From Lentzea albidocapillata (GTDB lineage Bacteria > Actinomycetota > Actinomycetes > Mycobacteriales > Pseudonocardiaceae), in NCBI RefSeq assembly GCF_000719115.1, contig NZ_JOEA01000020.1, positions 1 through 64,000 of the forward strand: a DNA stretch of 64,000 nucleotides. The letters run 5' to 3'. Of the stretch, positions 17,765 through 26,421 are shown one piece after another; position 1 is the first letter of the stretch; every line of letters starts with the position of its first letter. Below the pieces are notes generated by a model. The model was not told where the DNA came from and made no database searches. It saw only the letters and a list, made by a program, of their open reading frames with translations. The translations under genes and the position numbers were made by a program.

Positions 17765-18745
17765 ATGAGCGAGAAGCAGCCGAGTTCAGGCGAAAGCACA
17801 CTCACGGTGGTGCTGGCGCTGTCGGTCAACCTTGCCATCGCGGTCATGAAGGCCATCGCGGGCGTTCTGACCGGATCGGCCGCAATCCTCTCGGAAGCCG
17901 CGCACTCGGTGGCCGACACGTTCACCGAGGCACTCCTGCTGACCGCTCTCCGCCGCTCCGGCCGGCCGGCCGACCGCCGCCACCCGTTCGGCTACGGCAA
18001 GGAGCGCTACTTCTGGTCGTTGCTCGCGGCGGTCTCGATCTTCGCCTCGGGCGCGATGTTCGCGTTCTACGAGGGCTTCCGCACGGTTTTCGGCGAGCCG
18101 GAAGAGCAGACCCGGCCGCTGGTCGGCTACGTCGTGCTGGGCCTGGCGTTCGTCCTGGAGTCCGTTTCGTGGACGCAGGCGTTCCGGCAGGTCCGTTCCG
18201 AGTCCGCCGCGCACGGCCGCGGGTTCTGGGACTTCCTGCGCGTCTCCGACGACCCGACCGTCAAGACCGTGTTCCTGGAGGACTCGGCCGCCCTGATCGG
18301 CCTGGTGCTGGCGTTCGCGGGCCTCGGCCTGCACCAGCTGACCGGCTCGTCGCTGTGGGACGGCCTCGCGTCGCTGGCGATCGGCCTGCTGCTCGCGCTG
18401 GTCGCTTACGTCCTGGCGCGCACGAACCGCGGCCTGCTGATCGGACAGCAGGCAGACCCGGTGATGGTGAAGTCGATCTGGCGTCGGCTGTCCGAGGCGT
18501 CCGAGGTGGACGCCGTCGTGGACATCCTGACGATGTCGATCGGCACCGACCGCGTACTGCTGTGCGCGCGGCTCGACTTCGACGACGCGCTGACGGCACA
18601 TCAGCTGGAAGACGCGTGCGTGCGCATCTCCGCGGAGTTGCGCACGCAGTTCCCGGACCTGGACGAGATCTTCCTCGAGCCCGTCCCGCGCACCGATCCC
18701 GAACTGCGCCGGCGAGTGCTGGAGCGGTACGGCGACCTGAGTTAG
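17765..18745 (+). CDS. Cation diffusion facilitator (CDF) metal exporter
   Basis: 326 residues. It has about six transmembrane helices with the CDF metal-site residues in [18 protein letters not shown] (histidine and aspartates of helix II) and [12 protein letters not shown] (helix V), and a cytoplasmic C-terminal dimerisation domain. The [15 protein letters not shown] loop is a family hallmark. CDF proteins expel Zn, Co or Fe in exchange for protons. I chose the ATG at 17765. It converges on dcd, overlapping by 4 bp. Confidence 0.9.
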   Translation: MSEKQPSSGESTLTVVLALSVNLAIAVMKAIAGVLTGSAAILSEAAHSVADTFTEALLLTALRRSGRPADRRHPFGYGKERYFWSLLAAVSIFASGAMFAFYEGFRTVFGEPEEQTRPLVGYVVLGLAFVLESVSWTQAFRQVRSESAAHGRGFWDFLRVSDDPTVKTVFLEDSAALIGLVLAFAGLGLHQLTGSSLWDGLASLAIGLLLALVAYVLARTNRGLLIGQQADPVMVKSIWRRLSEASEVDAVVDILTMSIGTDRVLLCARLDFDDALTAHQLEDACVRISAELRTQFPDLDEIFLEPVPRTDPELRRRVLERYGDLS

Positions 18746-19323
18746 CGCCGCGTGTCGGTCTGGTGGAAGTTCAGGTAGGCGCGGCTCGGCGTCGGCCCGC
18801 GCTGGCCCTGGTACCGGCTGCCGGCCTGCGTCGAGCCGTACGGGTGCTCCGCCGGGCTCGACAGCTTGAACAGGCACAGCTGCCCGATCTTCATACCGGG
18901 GTGCAGCGTGATGGGCAGGTTCGCGACGTTCGACAGCTCCAGCGTGATGTGGCCGGAGAAGCCGGGGTCGATGAAGCCCGCGGTGGAGTGCGTGAGCAGA
19001 CCGAGCCTGCCGAGGCTGGACTTGCCTTCGAGCCGACCGGCCAGGTCGTCCGGCAGCGTCACCATCTCGTAGGTCGACCCGAGCACGAACTCGCCGGGGT
19101 GCAGCACGAACCGCTCACCCGCCGGCGTCTCGACCAGGCTCGTCAGCTCGTCCTGCTGCTGCGCGGGGTCGATGTGGGTGTACTTGGTGTTGTTGAAGAC
19201 CCGGAAGAACCGGTCCAGCCGCACGTCGAAGCTCGACGGCTGGAGCATCTCGGCGTCGAAGGGGTCGAGGACGAGACGGCCTGACTCGACCTCTTTGCGC
19301 AGATCCTGGTCACTCAGCAGCAC
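18742..19323 (-). CDS. dcd: dCTP deaminase
   Basis: 193 residues, full family length. It contains the trimer active-site blocks [51 protein letters not shown] (here split: the catalytic serine and glutamate lie in SSLGRLG and TLELSN) and QLCLFKLS. It deaminates dCTP to dUTP for thymidylate synthesis. Some actinobacterial members also hydrolyse to dUMP; the sequence alone does not decide this for me. The downstream end overlaps the CDF gene by 4 bp. Confidence 0.95.
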   Translation of the reverse strand: MLLSDQDLRKEVESGRLVLDPFDAEMLQPSSFDVRLDRFFRVFNNTKYTHIDPAQQQDELTSLVETPAGERFVLHPGEFVLGSTYEMVTLPDDLAGRLEGKSSLGRLGLLTHSTAGFIDPGFSGHITLELSNVANLPITLHPGMKIGQLCLFKLSSPAEHPYGSTQAGSRYQGQRGPTPSRAYLNFHQTDTRR

Positions 19324-19395
19324 CCGGACAGGCTAACCGAAGCGGGCGCCCCACAGGTTCCCGCGCTGTGTATGATCGGCCACGAGCTTGCTCAC

Positions 19396-19469
19396 GCGGG
19401 TGTAGTTCATTGGTAGAACGACAGCTTCCCAAGCTGTAGAGGCGGGTTCGATTCCCGTCACCCGCTCCA
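19396..19469 (+). tRNA. tRNA-Gly (anticodon CCC)
   Basis: Acceptor stem GCGGGTG pairs with CACCCGC. The D arm carries TAGTTCATTGGTAGAA, the anticodon stem acagc/gctgt encloses the loop ttCCCaa, and the T arm is GGCGGGTTCGATTCCCGTC. The 71-nt body ends with discriminator T at 19466, and CCA is encoded at 19467-19469. Confidence 0.95.
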
Positions 19470-19473
19470 CGCC

Positions 19474-19517
19474 GAAGGCCCTGGCGAGTCCCTCCGACTC
19501 GCCAGGGCCTTCGCTTT
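19474..19517 (+). terminator. Terminator of the tRNA-Gly unit
   Basis: 17-bp perfect stem (gaaggccctggcgagtc / gactcgccagggccttc) with a cctcc loop, followed by gctttt. Confidence 0.9.
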
Positions 19518-19799
19518 TGATCCCCCAGTACGGCTGACGACGTCATAACGGGCACCCCTTTCCAGCGGACTCATTTATCGGCAATGAAATGCTTGCCGTC
19601 TCAATTGGAATGCTTCACTCGATCAGGTGACGCTTGGCTTAGGTTGGCACTATCAGAAGGTAAGAAGTAGCCCTGGCGGTCACCCTTTCGATTCGAGCAC
19701 CGCACTCGATCGGATGATCAGATCGCCAGACACTCCCGCGCTGTAAGTCCGAATCAACCGGAGCCAACCCCTGAGACGCGACAATCGAGCCGCATTCGA

Positions 19800-20339
19800 C
19801 GTACTCGCGCAGGCCCCGGCTCGGTGTCACGCGGATCGAGTCACCCGGCACGTTGCGCATTGTGGGCAATGCGGGCGGGCTGTTCCATTTCCGCAATGGA
19901 GTGGTGATTTCGGTGGAAGTCCGGGCTCACCCGGAACGGAGACGCTGCTGCTGAGTTCGGGCCGGATCGAGGAAGAGGACTGGACCGCGGCTCTGGTGGA
20001 GAGTGTCGAGACGCGGTCCCTGCAGGCCGCGCTCGTCGCCCACGGGATCGGCGCCACCGAGCTCCAGAGCCTCATGAAGGCCGCGATGCACGACGGGGCG
20101 TTCTCCCTGTCGCCGTACCGGGACTGCGTGGTGCCCGCCCGCGTGACCTGGCGTTCGCGCTCGGCCGGAGCCTTCATCCGGTCACCGTCGAGATCGCCCG
20201 AATGCTCGAGGACGGACTGCTGGAAATCGCCCCGCCCGCGACGTCGTTCCGATGTTCGCACTGGGGGTTGGTTGCGCTGCGTCCGCGGACGCGGGCCGGA
20301 ACGGATTTCGAAATCTCCCCGAGGTCTTCGGAGGTGTGA
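19800..20339 (+). pseudogene. Frameshifted PATAN/DUF4388-like gene upstream of roadblock genes
   Basis: Three reading frames in succession give one plausible protein. Up to about 19918, frame A reads SPGTLRIVGNAGGLFHFRNG then VVISVE, the usual start of a PATAN/DUF4388-like domain. From 19919 to about 20130, another frame reads SPGSPGTETLLLSSGRIEEE then DWTAAL. From about 20140, a third frame reads DLAFALGRSLHPVTVEIA then RMLEDGLLEIAPP and stops TGA at 20337-20339, overlapping the next ATG as TGATG. One missing base near 19918 and one shift near 20130 would restore it. No in-frame start is visible. Decay and sequencing error are both possible. Between 19518 and 19800 I see no gene. Confidence 0.5.
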
Positions 20340-20755
20340 TGTTTGTCCTGAGCGGTTCGACATTTCCGATTCTGAAAGGGAGTGAATTGGACTACGACGC
20401 TCTGAGCGCCGAACTGCGAAAGCTTCGAGAAAACGTCGCCGGAGTGACCGACACGGTCATCGCCGCGTCCGACGGGATCCCCATCGTCGCCGACGTGGCG
20501 AAGAACATCGACCCCGCCCACATCTCCGCGCTGGCCGCCGCCGATCTCGGAATCGCACGTCAGGCGGCGGAGGTGATCGGTCTGGGCACGCTCAGTCAGA
20601 CCGTCGTGTTCGGCAGCGAGGGCTACCTGGCCGTGTACGCCATCGGCAGGCTGTCGCTGATGGTCGTGCTCGGGGACAAAGGCCTGAACCTCGGCCGCCT
20701 TCTGCACGAGACCCGGCCCGTGATCGAGCGGGTCGGCGTGATCCTCTCCTCGTAG
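20339..20755 (+). CDS. Roadblock/LC7-domain protein
   Basis: 138 residues. The central part fits the roadblock/LC7 (MglB-like) fold: LRENVAGVTDTVIAASDGIP (residues about 27-46), ALAAADLGIARQAAEVIGLG and VFGSEGYLAVYAIGRLSLMVVLGDKGLNLGRLL, the last shown in full only as key blocks. Such small proteins partner GTPases or sensor kinases. The ATG at 20339 overlaps the stop of the decayed upstream gene and follows ggagg; a TTG at 20387 after aaaggga is an alternative. No GTPase or kinase gene is adjacent, unlike streptomycete conservons. Confidence 0.75.
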   Translation: MFVLSGSTFPILKGSELDYDALSAELRKLRENVAGVTDTVIAASDGIPIVADVAKNIDPAHISALAAADLGIARQAAEVIGLGTLSQTVVFGSEGYLAVYAIGRLSLMVVLGDKGLNLGRLLHETRPVIERVGVILSS

Positions 20756-20914
20756 ACGCACCAGTGCGAAAAATGGTCGCAGCCCATGTCCACGCTTGGT
20801 TCACGGCTCTCGTCAATGATGTCTTCTTTCTGGAGACATGTCCGCACACGACCGAGCCTCGGCAATTCGAATACGCCGCCTCGGTCACCAGTAGGCATAG
20901 GAAAGTGGAGTTTG

Positions 20915-21286
20915 ATGAACATCGATACCGCGTTGAAAGAAGCCATGTCCATCTCCGGCGCTGTCGGCGTCGCACTGGTTGACTACGACAGCGGGATGTC
21001 GCTCGGCACCAGCGGCGGAGGTGACTGGCTGAACCTGGAGATCGCGGCGGCCGGGAACACCGAGGTCATTCGCTCGAAACTCCGGGTGATGCAGTCGCTC
21101 GGCCTCAGCGACAGCATCGAGGACATCCTGATCACGCTGCACCGGCAGTACCACCTGATCCGGTTGATGGGCGGCGTGAAGAACAGGGGTTCGCTCTTCC
21201 TGTACCTGGTGCTGGAAAGAGACAATGCGAACCTCGCGCTGGCGCGGCACCAACTCAAGCGCATCGAGGGCGACCTGATCGTCTAG
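20915..21286 (+). CDS. Roadblock-like small protein
   Basis: 123 residues, MNIDTALKEAMSISGAVGVA then LVDYDSGMSLG, with predicted alternating helices and strands like a divergent roadblock domain (ITLHRQYHLIRLMGG, LFLYLVLERDNANLALARHQ). It shares the arrangement 'domain start, self-activity residues, beta-strand LYLVL' with its neighbour but little direct identity. An ATG at 20915 follows ggag at 20907-20910. It is 160 bp downstream of the first roadblock gene and probably functionally linked. Function unknown. Confidence 0.65.
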   Translation: MNIDTALKEAMSISGAVGVALVDYDSGMSLGTSGGGDWLNLEIAAAGNTEVIRSKLRVMQSLGLSDSIEDILITLHRQYHLIRLMGGVKNRGSLFLYLVLERDNANLALARHQLKRIEGDLIV

Positions 21287-21302
21287 ATCAGGTCAACACC
21301 GC

Positions 21303-21347
21303 GGAAATGCCGAAATTCCTCCGCGCGGGAGGGCTTTCGGCATTTCC
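21303..21347. terminator. Hairpin after the roadblock genes
   Basis: 13-bp perfect inverted repeat ggaaatgccgaaa / tttcggcatttcc, with a cctcc/ggagg helix inside the loop. It lies between converging genes and can end both. Confidence 0.7.
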
Positions 21348-21367
21348 GGAACAATCGCCTGGGAGCG

Positions 21368-21784
21368 TTAGTCGACCGGTAGGCCCCACGGCCGGCGGTC
21401 GAGCTCCACCCAGCCGCCACCGCGTGCGAGTGCAGCGCGCACACCGGCCACGTGGTCAGCGAACGACGCAAGGTCCCCGTGCAGCAGTTCGGCTCGCTCG
21501 ACGTCCAACGGGTGTGTGTCGTCATGCCACAGGTCGACCGCGAACGAAGCGACGAACGACATCGACTGCAGGAGCTGCAGCAGCGCCACGGAAGGCCTCG
21601 GAGTCTCCGTGAGGTAGGAGAGGCGGATCTCCTCGCACACGGCCAGCAGCGATCGCACCTGGCGGATGGCGTCGGCCGGAGTGCCGTCCCACGACGGGTC
21701 CGGCCACACGCGGTCGCTCAGCTCCAGCCAAAGCCGCCAGCCCGTGGCGAGTTCCGCGTCGTCTGCAGGAGACCACTTACCCAT
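21368..21784 (-). CDS. Hypothetical protein
   Basis: 138 residues from the ATG at 21784, starting MGKWSPADDAELATGWRLWL. It is predicted all-helical and acidic, with many Trp and Leu and no signal peptide or membrane segment. I do not recognise a family. It stands alone between the roadblock genes and the symporter, with hairpins on both sides. Confidence 0.55.
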   Translation of the reverse strand: MGKWSPADDAELATGWRLWLELSDRVWPDPSWDGTPADAIRQVRSLLAVCEEIRLSYLTETPRPSVALLQLLQSMSFVASFAVDLWHDDTHPLDVERAELLHGDLASFADHVAGVRAALARGGGWVELDRRPWGLPVD

Positions 21785-21873
21785 GCATCCACTGTGCATG
21801 CGTGGGCAGGAAGAGTCTCGTGACGATGACGCACGCCACGGCAACCGATGCGCCACACACACGTCTTGTATGC

Positions 21874-21913
21874 CCTCGCGGCGGCGCCCCTGTTCGGGTG
21901 CGCCGCCGCGAGG
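21874..21913 (-). terminator. Terminator of the sodium:solute symporter
   Basis: 14-bp perfect stem cctcgcggcggcgc / gcgccgccgcgagg with a 12-base loop, 20 bases past the symporter stop. Confidence 0.8.
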
Positions 21914-21932
21914 ACCATGAGGAACGAACGGC

Positions 21933-23441
21933 TTACGCCTTCACCCGCTCCGGTTCGGGCTCGTCGGAGTTGAGCGAGTCGAGCAGGACGTCGCGCTCGG
22001 TGGAGGGCTCCTTCTTCAGGAAGCCGATCGACAGGTAGAGCACCAGCGAGAGCAGCAGCGGCCACGACACGAGCACGCCCTTGGTGACCCAGGCGGCCTT
22101 GTTCAGCTGCTCGATGTACAGGAACGCCCACATGCCCAGGCCGCCGACGACCGAGGCGATCGCCGCCGTCGAGCCGACCTTGCGGAACCACGGCAGCAGG
22201 CCGAGCATCAACGGGATCGCGATCGGGCCCATCGTGGCGGCGACGAGGTCGACCACCACCTTGAGCACGAAGCCCTGGCCTCCGGACGCGATGGCGATGA
22301 TCATGCTTATGCCGATGAAGGAGAACGTCGTGATGCGGGCCAGCTTCAGCTGGTTGTCCGCAGAGAACGTCTTCACCTTCTTCCAGAGGTGGGGCAGCAT
22401 GTCGCGGTTGATGACCGCGGCGATGACGTTCGCGTCCGACGACACCATGGCCATGGTGTGCGAGAAGAAGCCCGCCAGGACCAGGCCGATCATGCCCGCG
22501 GGCAGCATCTGCTTGCCCATCTCGATGTACGCGTTCTCCGCCTGCGCGCCTTCGAGGCCCGGCACGATCAGCGGCGCGGCCCACATCGGGAGGAACAGCA
22601 CGAGCGGCCACACGAGCCACAGCGCGGACGAGAGCAGCGCGGACCGCTTGGCCGCGAAGCCGGACGGCGCGGCCATGTAGCGCTGCGCCAGGTTCCACAT
22701 GCCGCCGTTGTACTCGAGCGTCTTGATCAGGAAGAGCGCCATCAGGAACATCGACGTGTACGGGCCCGCCAGCGGGTCGCTGTGGCTCTCCGGGAGCTTG
22801 TCCCAGATCGTCACGGGGAAGTCCCAGCCGAGGGTGCCGGCGACGGCGAACAGCATCGCGAAGCCGGCGGCAGCCTGGATGATGAACTGGCCAAAGTCGG
22901 TGAGCGCGTCGGCCCAGAGGCCGCCGAGCACGGAGTAGACCATCGTGACCACGCCGATGATGATGATGCCCCAGGTGATCGGGACACCCGCGAAGCCGCG
23001 GAGCAGGATCGAGACGGCCGCCCACTTGGCGGCGATGTCGACGACCTTGAGCAACGCACCCGCGTAGGCCATGACCTGCTGGGTGGGCACGTTGTAGCGC
23101 TTCGCCAGGTACTCGAGCGGCGACTTGACGTCGTGCTTCGAGCGCAGTCGGTTCCACCGCGGCGCGAACAGGAACGCGCCGATGCCGACGCCGATGCCGA
23201 TCGTCAGTGACCACCACACGTAGACGGTGAGTCCGAGCCGGTACGCCTCAGAGGCGAACGCGACGAACATGACCGCGCTGTAGCCCGACATGTGGTGCGA
23301 GATGCCGGACAACCACCACGGCATCTTGCCGCCTGCCGTGAAGAAGTCGGCGATGTTGTGGACTCGCCCGCGCGACCAGAGTCCGATCCCGACCATCACG
23401 AAGAAATAGCCGACAACCACGATCCAATCGAGGGTGCCCAT
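21933..23441 (-). CDS. Sodium:solute symporter (SSS family)
   Basis: 502 residues from the ATG at 23441, with an RBS (ggagg) just upstream; the longer frame to 23510 is unlikely. About 13-14 transmembrane helices are predicted. Family marks include IADFFTAGGKMPWWLSGISH near the N-terminus (unwound helix 1), the SSLEYL-like KSPLEYLAKRYN, and SHTMAMVSSDANVIAAV. These are the sodium-site features of SGLT/PutP-like carriers. The substrate (sugar or organic acid) cannot be read from sequence. It stands alone and has a strong terminator. Confidence 0.88.
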   Translation of the reverse strand: MGTLDWIVVVGYFFVMVGIGLWSRGRVHNIADFFTAGGKMPWWLSGISHHMSGYSAVMFVAFASEAYRLGLTVYVWWSLTIGIGVGIGAFLFAPRWNRLRSKHDVKSPLEYLAKRYNVPTQQVMAYAGALLKVVDIAAKWAAVSILLRGFAGVPITWGIIIIGVVTMVYSVLGGLWADALTDFGQFIIQAAAGFAMLFAVAGTLGWDFPVTIWDKLPESHSDPLAGPYTSMFLMALFLIKTLEYNGGMWNLAQRYMAAPSGFAAKRSALLSSALWLVWPLVLFLPMWAAPLIVPGLEGAQAENAYIEMGKQMLPAGMIGLVLAGFFSHTMAMVSSDANVIAAVINRDMLPHLWKKVKTFSADNQLKLARITTFSFIGISMIIAIASGGQGFVLKVVVDLVAATMGPIAIPLMLGLLPWFRKVGSTAAIASVVGGLGMWAFLYIEQLNKAAWVTKGVLVSWPLLLSLVLYLSIGFLKKEPSTERDVLLDSLNSDEPEPERVKA

Positions 23442-23600
23442 GTGACCTCCTTGCGTGCACACACGTGTGCCCGCGAGAGCACCAGGCCTCATGGCGGCGG
23501 AACCTGGCACATCCGCACGGGATATGTGACGTAGGTCTTACGAGACTGTTGCGGTGGGGCGGAAGACCTTCGGCCGTCTTGAATCACATTCGTGACCCTT

Positions 23601-23616
23601 GTTCACCCACGTGAAC
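23601..23616. promoter_or_regulatory. Candidate operator upstream of the LuxR regulator
   Basis: Perfect 6-4-6 dyad GTTCAC-ccac-GTGAAC in the divergent gap between the symporter and the LuxR-type gene. A second palindrome, CACACGTGTG, lies closer to the symporter. The proteins that bind are unknown. Confidence 0.4.
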
Positions 23617-23683
23617 CGATGATTCCGCGTCACGCGTCCGAGTGAACGACGTCTCTCCTCCAGAAGCACGAACGGAGGTGCTG

Positions 23684-24322
23684 ATGCTCCCGCCCGGCCG
23701 GCCCACTCCCGGCGTCGCACTGATCGATCCCGTACCGCTCTACCGCGAAGGTCTGTCCGCACTGGTCAGACGGACTCCCGGCCTGCGCTGGCTCGGTTCG
23801 ACCGGTGACCTGCACGCCGCCGTTCGCCTGCACGGACGACTGCGTCCCGACGTGCTGCTCATCGACTCCGTGCTCGACCCGGTGGGCCATCTGGCCCGGC
23901 TGCTGGTCGAACGCGATCCAGCCCTGCTCGTCATCGGACTCGTTCGCGACGCGCACTCGCACGCGAACTACGTGACGACCGCGTTGGAGGCAGGAGTCCG
24001 TGGCGTCGTGCCGCGCAGCGCCCAGCCCGAACAGATGCTGCGGGTGATCGCCGAGACGATCCGCTCGCGCGGCTACGTGCACCCCGACCTGCGGCCGAAG
24101 GACCGGCCGACGCTGTCCAAGCGCGAGTACGAGGTGCTCACGCTCATCGCGGACGGCCTGGAGAACCAGCAGGTCGCGAACGAGCTGATCGTGTCCGTCG
24201 AGACCGTGCGGACCCACGTCAAAGGCATCCTGCGCAAGCTCAGCGCACGCGATCGGACACACGCGGTGTCGCTTGCCTACCGGTCAGGACTGCTGATCGG
24301 CCGCCCAGCCATGCTCGAGTAA
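23684..24322 (+). CDS. LuxR-type regulator with an atypical receiver domain
   Basis: 212 residues. The N-terminal part (about 8-125) is a receiver-like domain: the usual phosphoacceptor stands in DVLLIDS, but the first acidic pair is reduced to LIDP and the conserved lysine is replaced (GVVPRSAQPEQ), so normal phosphorylation is doubtful. The C-terminal part is a LuxR helix-turn-helix (LSKREYEVLTLIADGLENQQ then VANELIVSVETVRTHVKGIL). The frame is open from GTG 23642, but the ATG at 23684 has ggagg five bases before it. No sensor kinase is adjacent; it is divergent to the symporter. Confidence 0.82.
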   Translation: MLPPGRPTPGVALIDPVPLYREGLSALVRRTPGLRWLGSTGDLHAAVRLHGRLRPDVLLIDSVLDPVGHLARLLVERDPALLVIGLVRDAHSHANYVTTALEAGVRGVVPRSAQPEQMLRVIAETIRSRGYVHPDLRPKDRPTLSKREYEVLTLIADGLENQQVANELIVSVETVRTHVKGILRKLSARDRTHAVSLAYRSGLLIGRPAMLE

Positions 24323-24448
24323 CCGGCGCCGCACTTCCCGAGATGGTCTCCGAACGCTCAGCAGGCGTCTGACCGGCCCTCATGCCCGATTCAGGTCACT
24401 CAGAGGACTGTCTACTTCGCCACCAGTGGGTGGTCGGCCTTGCCGGGG

Positions 24449-24486
24449 TTACTGTCGAGTAATACTCTGTTGTTACCGGTCAGTAG
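24449..24486. promoter_or_regulatory. Two YTACTnnnnAGTAR sites upstream of fadE5
   Basis: TTACT-gtcg-AGTAA (24449-24462, perfect dyad) and TTACC-ggtc-AGTAG (24473-24486), 24 bp centre to centre, with the second ending 37 bp before the fadE5 start. The motif recurs before etfD and the other beta-oxidation genes in the window. Confidence 0.75.
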
Positions 24487-24523
24487 GCGACCCCGCCGCG
24501 ACCCTGAGGAGTGAGCTGACGAG

Positions 24524-26359
24524 ATGGGCCACTACAAGAGCAACGTCCGGGATCTCGAGTTCAACCTGTTCGAGGTCTTCAACGTGCAGGACCACCTCGG
24601 CAAGGGGCCGTTCGAGCAGTCCGACGAGGACACTGCGCGCAGCGTGCTGGCCGAGGTGAAGAACCTCGCCGAGGGTGTCCTCGGGGACTCCTTCGTCGAC
24701 GCCGACCGCAACCCGCCGGTGTTCGACCCGGCGACGCACTCGGCCACCCTGCCGGAGTCGCTGAAGAAGTCGTACCAGGCGGTGTGGGACGGCGAGTGGT
24801 ACCGCCTGTTCCTGCCGAACGAGCTGGGCGGCTTCGGCACCCCGCCGTCGGTCACGTGGGCCGCGTCCGAGCTGCTGCTCGGTGCGAACCCGGCCGTCTA
24901 CATGTACCTGGCGGGCCCGAGCTTCGCGACGGTCGTCTACAACAACGGCACTGAGCGCGACAAGCAGTGGGCTCAGCTGATGATCGACCGCGGCTGGGGC
25001 GCCACGATGGTGCTGACCGAGCCGGACGCCGGTTCCGACGTCGGCGCCGGCCGCACCAAGGCCTTCAAGCAGGACGACGGCAGCTGGCACATCGAGGGCG
25101 TGAAGCGCTTCATCACGTCCGCCGACCAGGACCTGACCGAGAACATCATGCACATGGTGCTCGCGCGTCCCGAGGGCGAAGGCATCGAGGCGAAGCCCGG
25201 CACCAAGGGCCTGTCGCTGTTCCTGGTGCCGAAGTTCCACTTCGACCCGGAGTCCGGTGACCTGGGCGAGCGCAACGGCGCCTTCGTCACCAACGTCGAG
25301 CACAAGATGGGCCTCAAGGCGTCCACCACGTGCGAGCTGACGTTCGGCCAGCACGGCGTGCCCGCCAAGGGCTGGCTGCTCGGCGAGGTGCACGACGGTA
25401 TCGCGCAGATGTTCGACGTCATCGAGTACGCCCGCATGATGGTCGGCACCAAGGCCATCGCGACGCTGTCGACCGGCTACCTGAACGCGCTGTCCTACGC
25501 CAAGGAGCGCGTGCAGAGCGCCGACCTGACGCGTATGACGGACAAGACCGCGCCGCGCGTCACCATCACCAACCACCCGGACGTCCGCCGCAGCCTGATG
25601 CTGCAGAAGGCGTACGCCGAGGGTCTGCGCGCCGTGTACCTGTACACCGCGACGCAGCAGGACAAGGTGATGTTCGGCGGCGACGACGCGAAGCTGGCGG
25701 CCAAGGTCAACGACCTGCTGCTGCCGATCGTCAAGGGCGTCGGCTCGGAGCGCGCGTACGAGCAGCTGGCGCAGTCGCTGCAGACGCTGGGCGGCTCGGG
25801 CTTCCTGCAGGAGTACCCGATCGAGCAGTACATCCGCGACGCGAAGATCGACTCGCTGTACGAGGGCACCACGGCCATCCAGTCGCTGGACTTCTTCTTC
25901 CGGAAGATCATCCGCGACAAGGGCCAGGCGCTCACGTTCATCAACGGCGAGATCCAGAAGTTCCTCGACAACGAGGGCGGCAACGGCCGTCTGAAGGAGG
26001 AGCGGGCGCTGCTCAAGCAGGGTCTCGAAGACCTGCAGGGCATGCTCGGCGCGCTGGTCGGCTTCCTGACCACCTCGCAGGAGGACGTCCGCAACCTCTA
26101 CAAGGTCGGCCAGAACTCGGTCCGCCTGCTGATGACCGCCGGTGACGTCCTCGTCGGCTGGCTGCTGCTGCGCCAGGCCGAGGTCGCGCTGGAGAAGCTC
26201 GGTGGCACGCCGTCCGCCAAGGACAAGGCGTTCTACGAGGGCAAGGTCGCGGTGGCGTCGTTCTTCGCGAAGAGCGTGCTGCCGGAGCTCACCGCTCGCC
26301 GCAAGATCGCCGAGTCCACGGACAACGCGCTGATGGACATCGACGAGAGCGTTTTCTAA
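24524..26359 (+). CDS. fadE5: Acyl-CoA dehydrogenase FadE5
   Basis: 611 residues, the same length as mycobacterial FadE5 (Rv0244c), and the beginning [19 protein letters not shown] is a close match. Flavin and substrate blocks: [32 protein letters not shown] and the long C-terminal helical extension ending in acidic DIDESVF. The LYEGTTAIQ block contains the catalytic glutamate. It takes the first step of fatty acyl-CoA beta-oxidation and feeds ETF/EtfD. It stands alone in its transcript, with two shared TetR-type sites upstream and a strong terminator downstream. Confidence 0.94.
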   Translation: MGHYKSNVRDLEFNLFEVFNVQDHLGKGPFEQSDEDTARSVLAEVKNLAEGVLGDSFVDADRNPPVFDPATHSATLPESLKKSYQAVWDGEWYRLFLPNELGGFGTPPSVTWAASELLLGANPAVYMYLAGPSFATVVYNNGTERDKQWAQLMIDRGWGATMVLTEPDAGSDVGAGRTKAFKQDDGSWHIEGVKRFITSADQDLTENIMHMVLARPEGEGIEAKPGTKGLSLFLVPKFHFDPESGDLGERNGAFVTNVEHKMGLKASTTCELTFGQHGVPAKGWLLGEVHDGIAQMFDVIEYARMMVGTKAIATLSTGYLNALSYAKERVQSADLTRMTDKTAPRVTITNHPDVRRSLMLQKAYAEGLRAVYLYTATQQDKVMFGGDDAKLAAKVNDLLLPIVKGVGSERAYEQLAQSLQTLGGSGFLQEYPIEQYIRDAKIDSLYEGTTAIQSLDFFFRKIIRDKGQALTFINGEIQKFLDNEGGNGRLKEERALLKQGLEDLQGMLGALVGFLTTSQEDVRNLYKVGQNSVRLLMTAGDVLVGWLLLRQAEVALEKLGGTPSAKDKAFYEGKVAVASFFAKSVLPELTARRKIAESTDNALMDIDESVF

Positions 26360-26376
26360 GCGCCCCTCGACGGACT

Positions 26377-26421
26377 ACGGGTCCTCGCACCTCCTGCCCG
26401 AGGTGCGAGGACCCGTTTTTC
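26377..26421. terminator. Bidirectional terminator of fadE5 and the MFS gene
   Basis: 16-bp perfect stem (acgggtcctcgcacct / aggtgcgaggacccgt) with an 8-base loop and a T-run on the + strand. It ends within four bases of the stop of the converging MFS gene. Confidence 0.92.

Noticed and set aside
19996..20385. 129-residue + strand ORF taken as an intact gene
   Set aside because: It contains only the middle segment of the decayed PATAN-like gene and continues in frame into non-family sequence after about 20130, so it is reported as part of the pseudogene.
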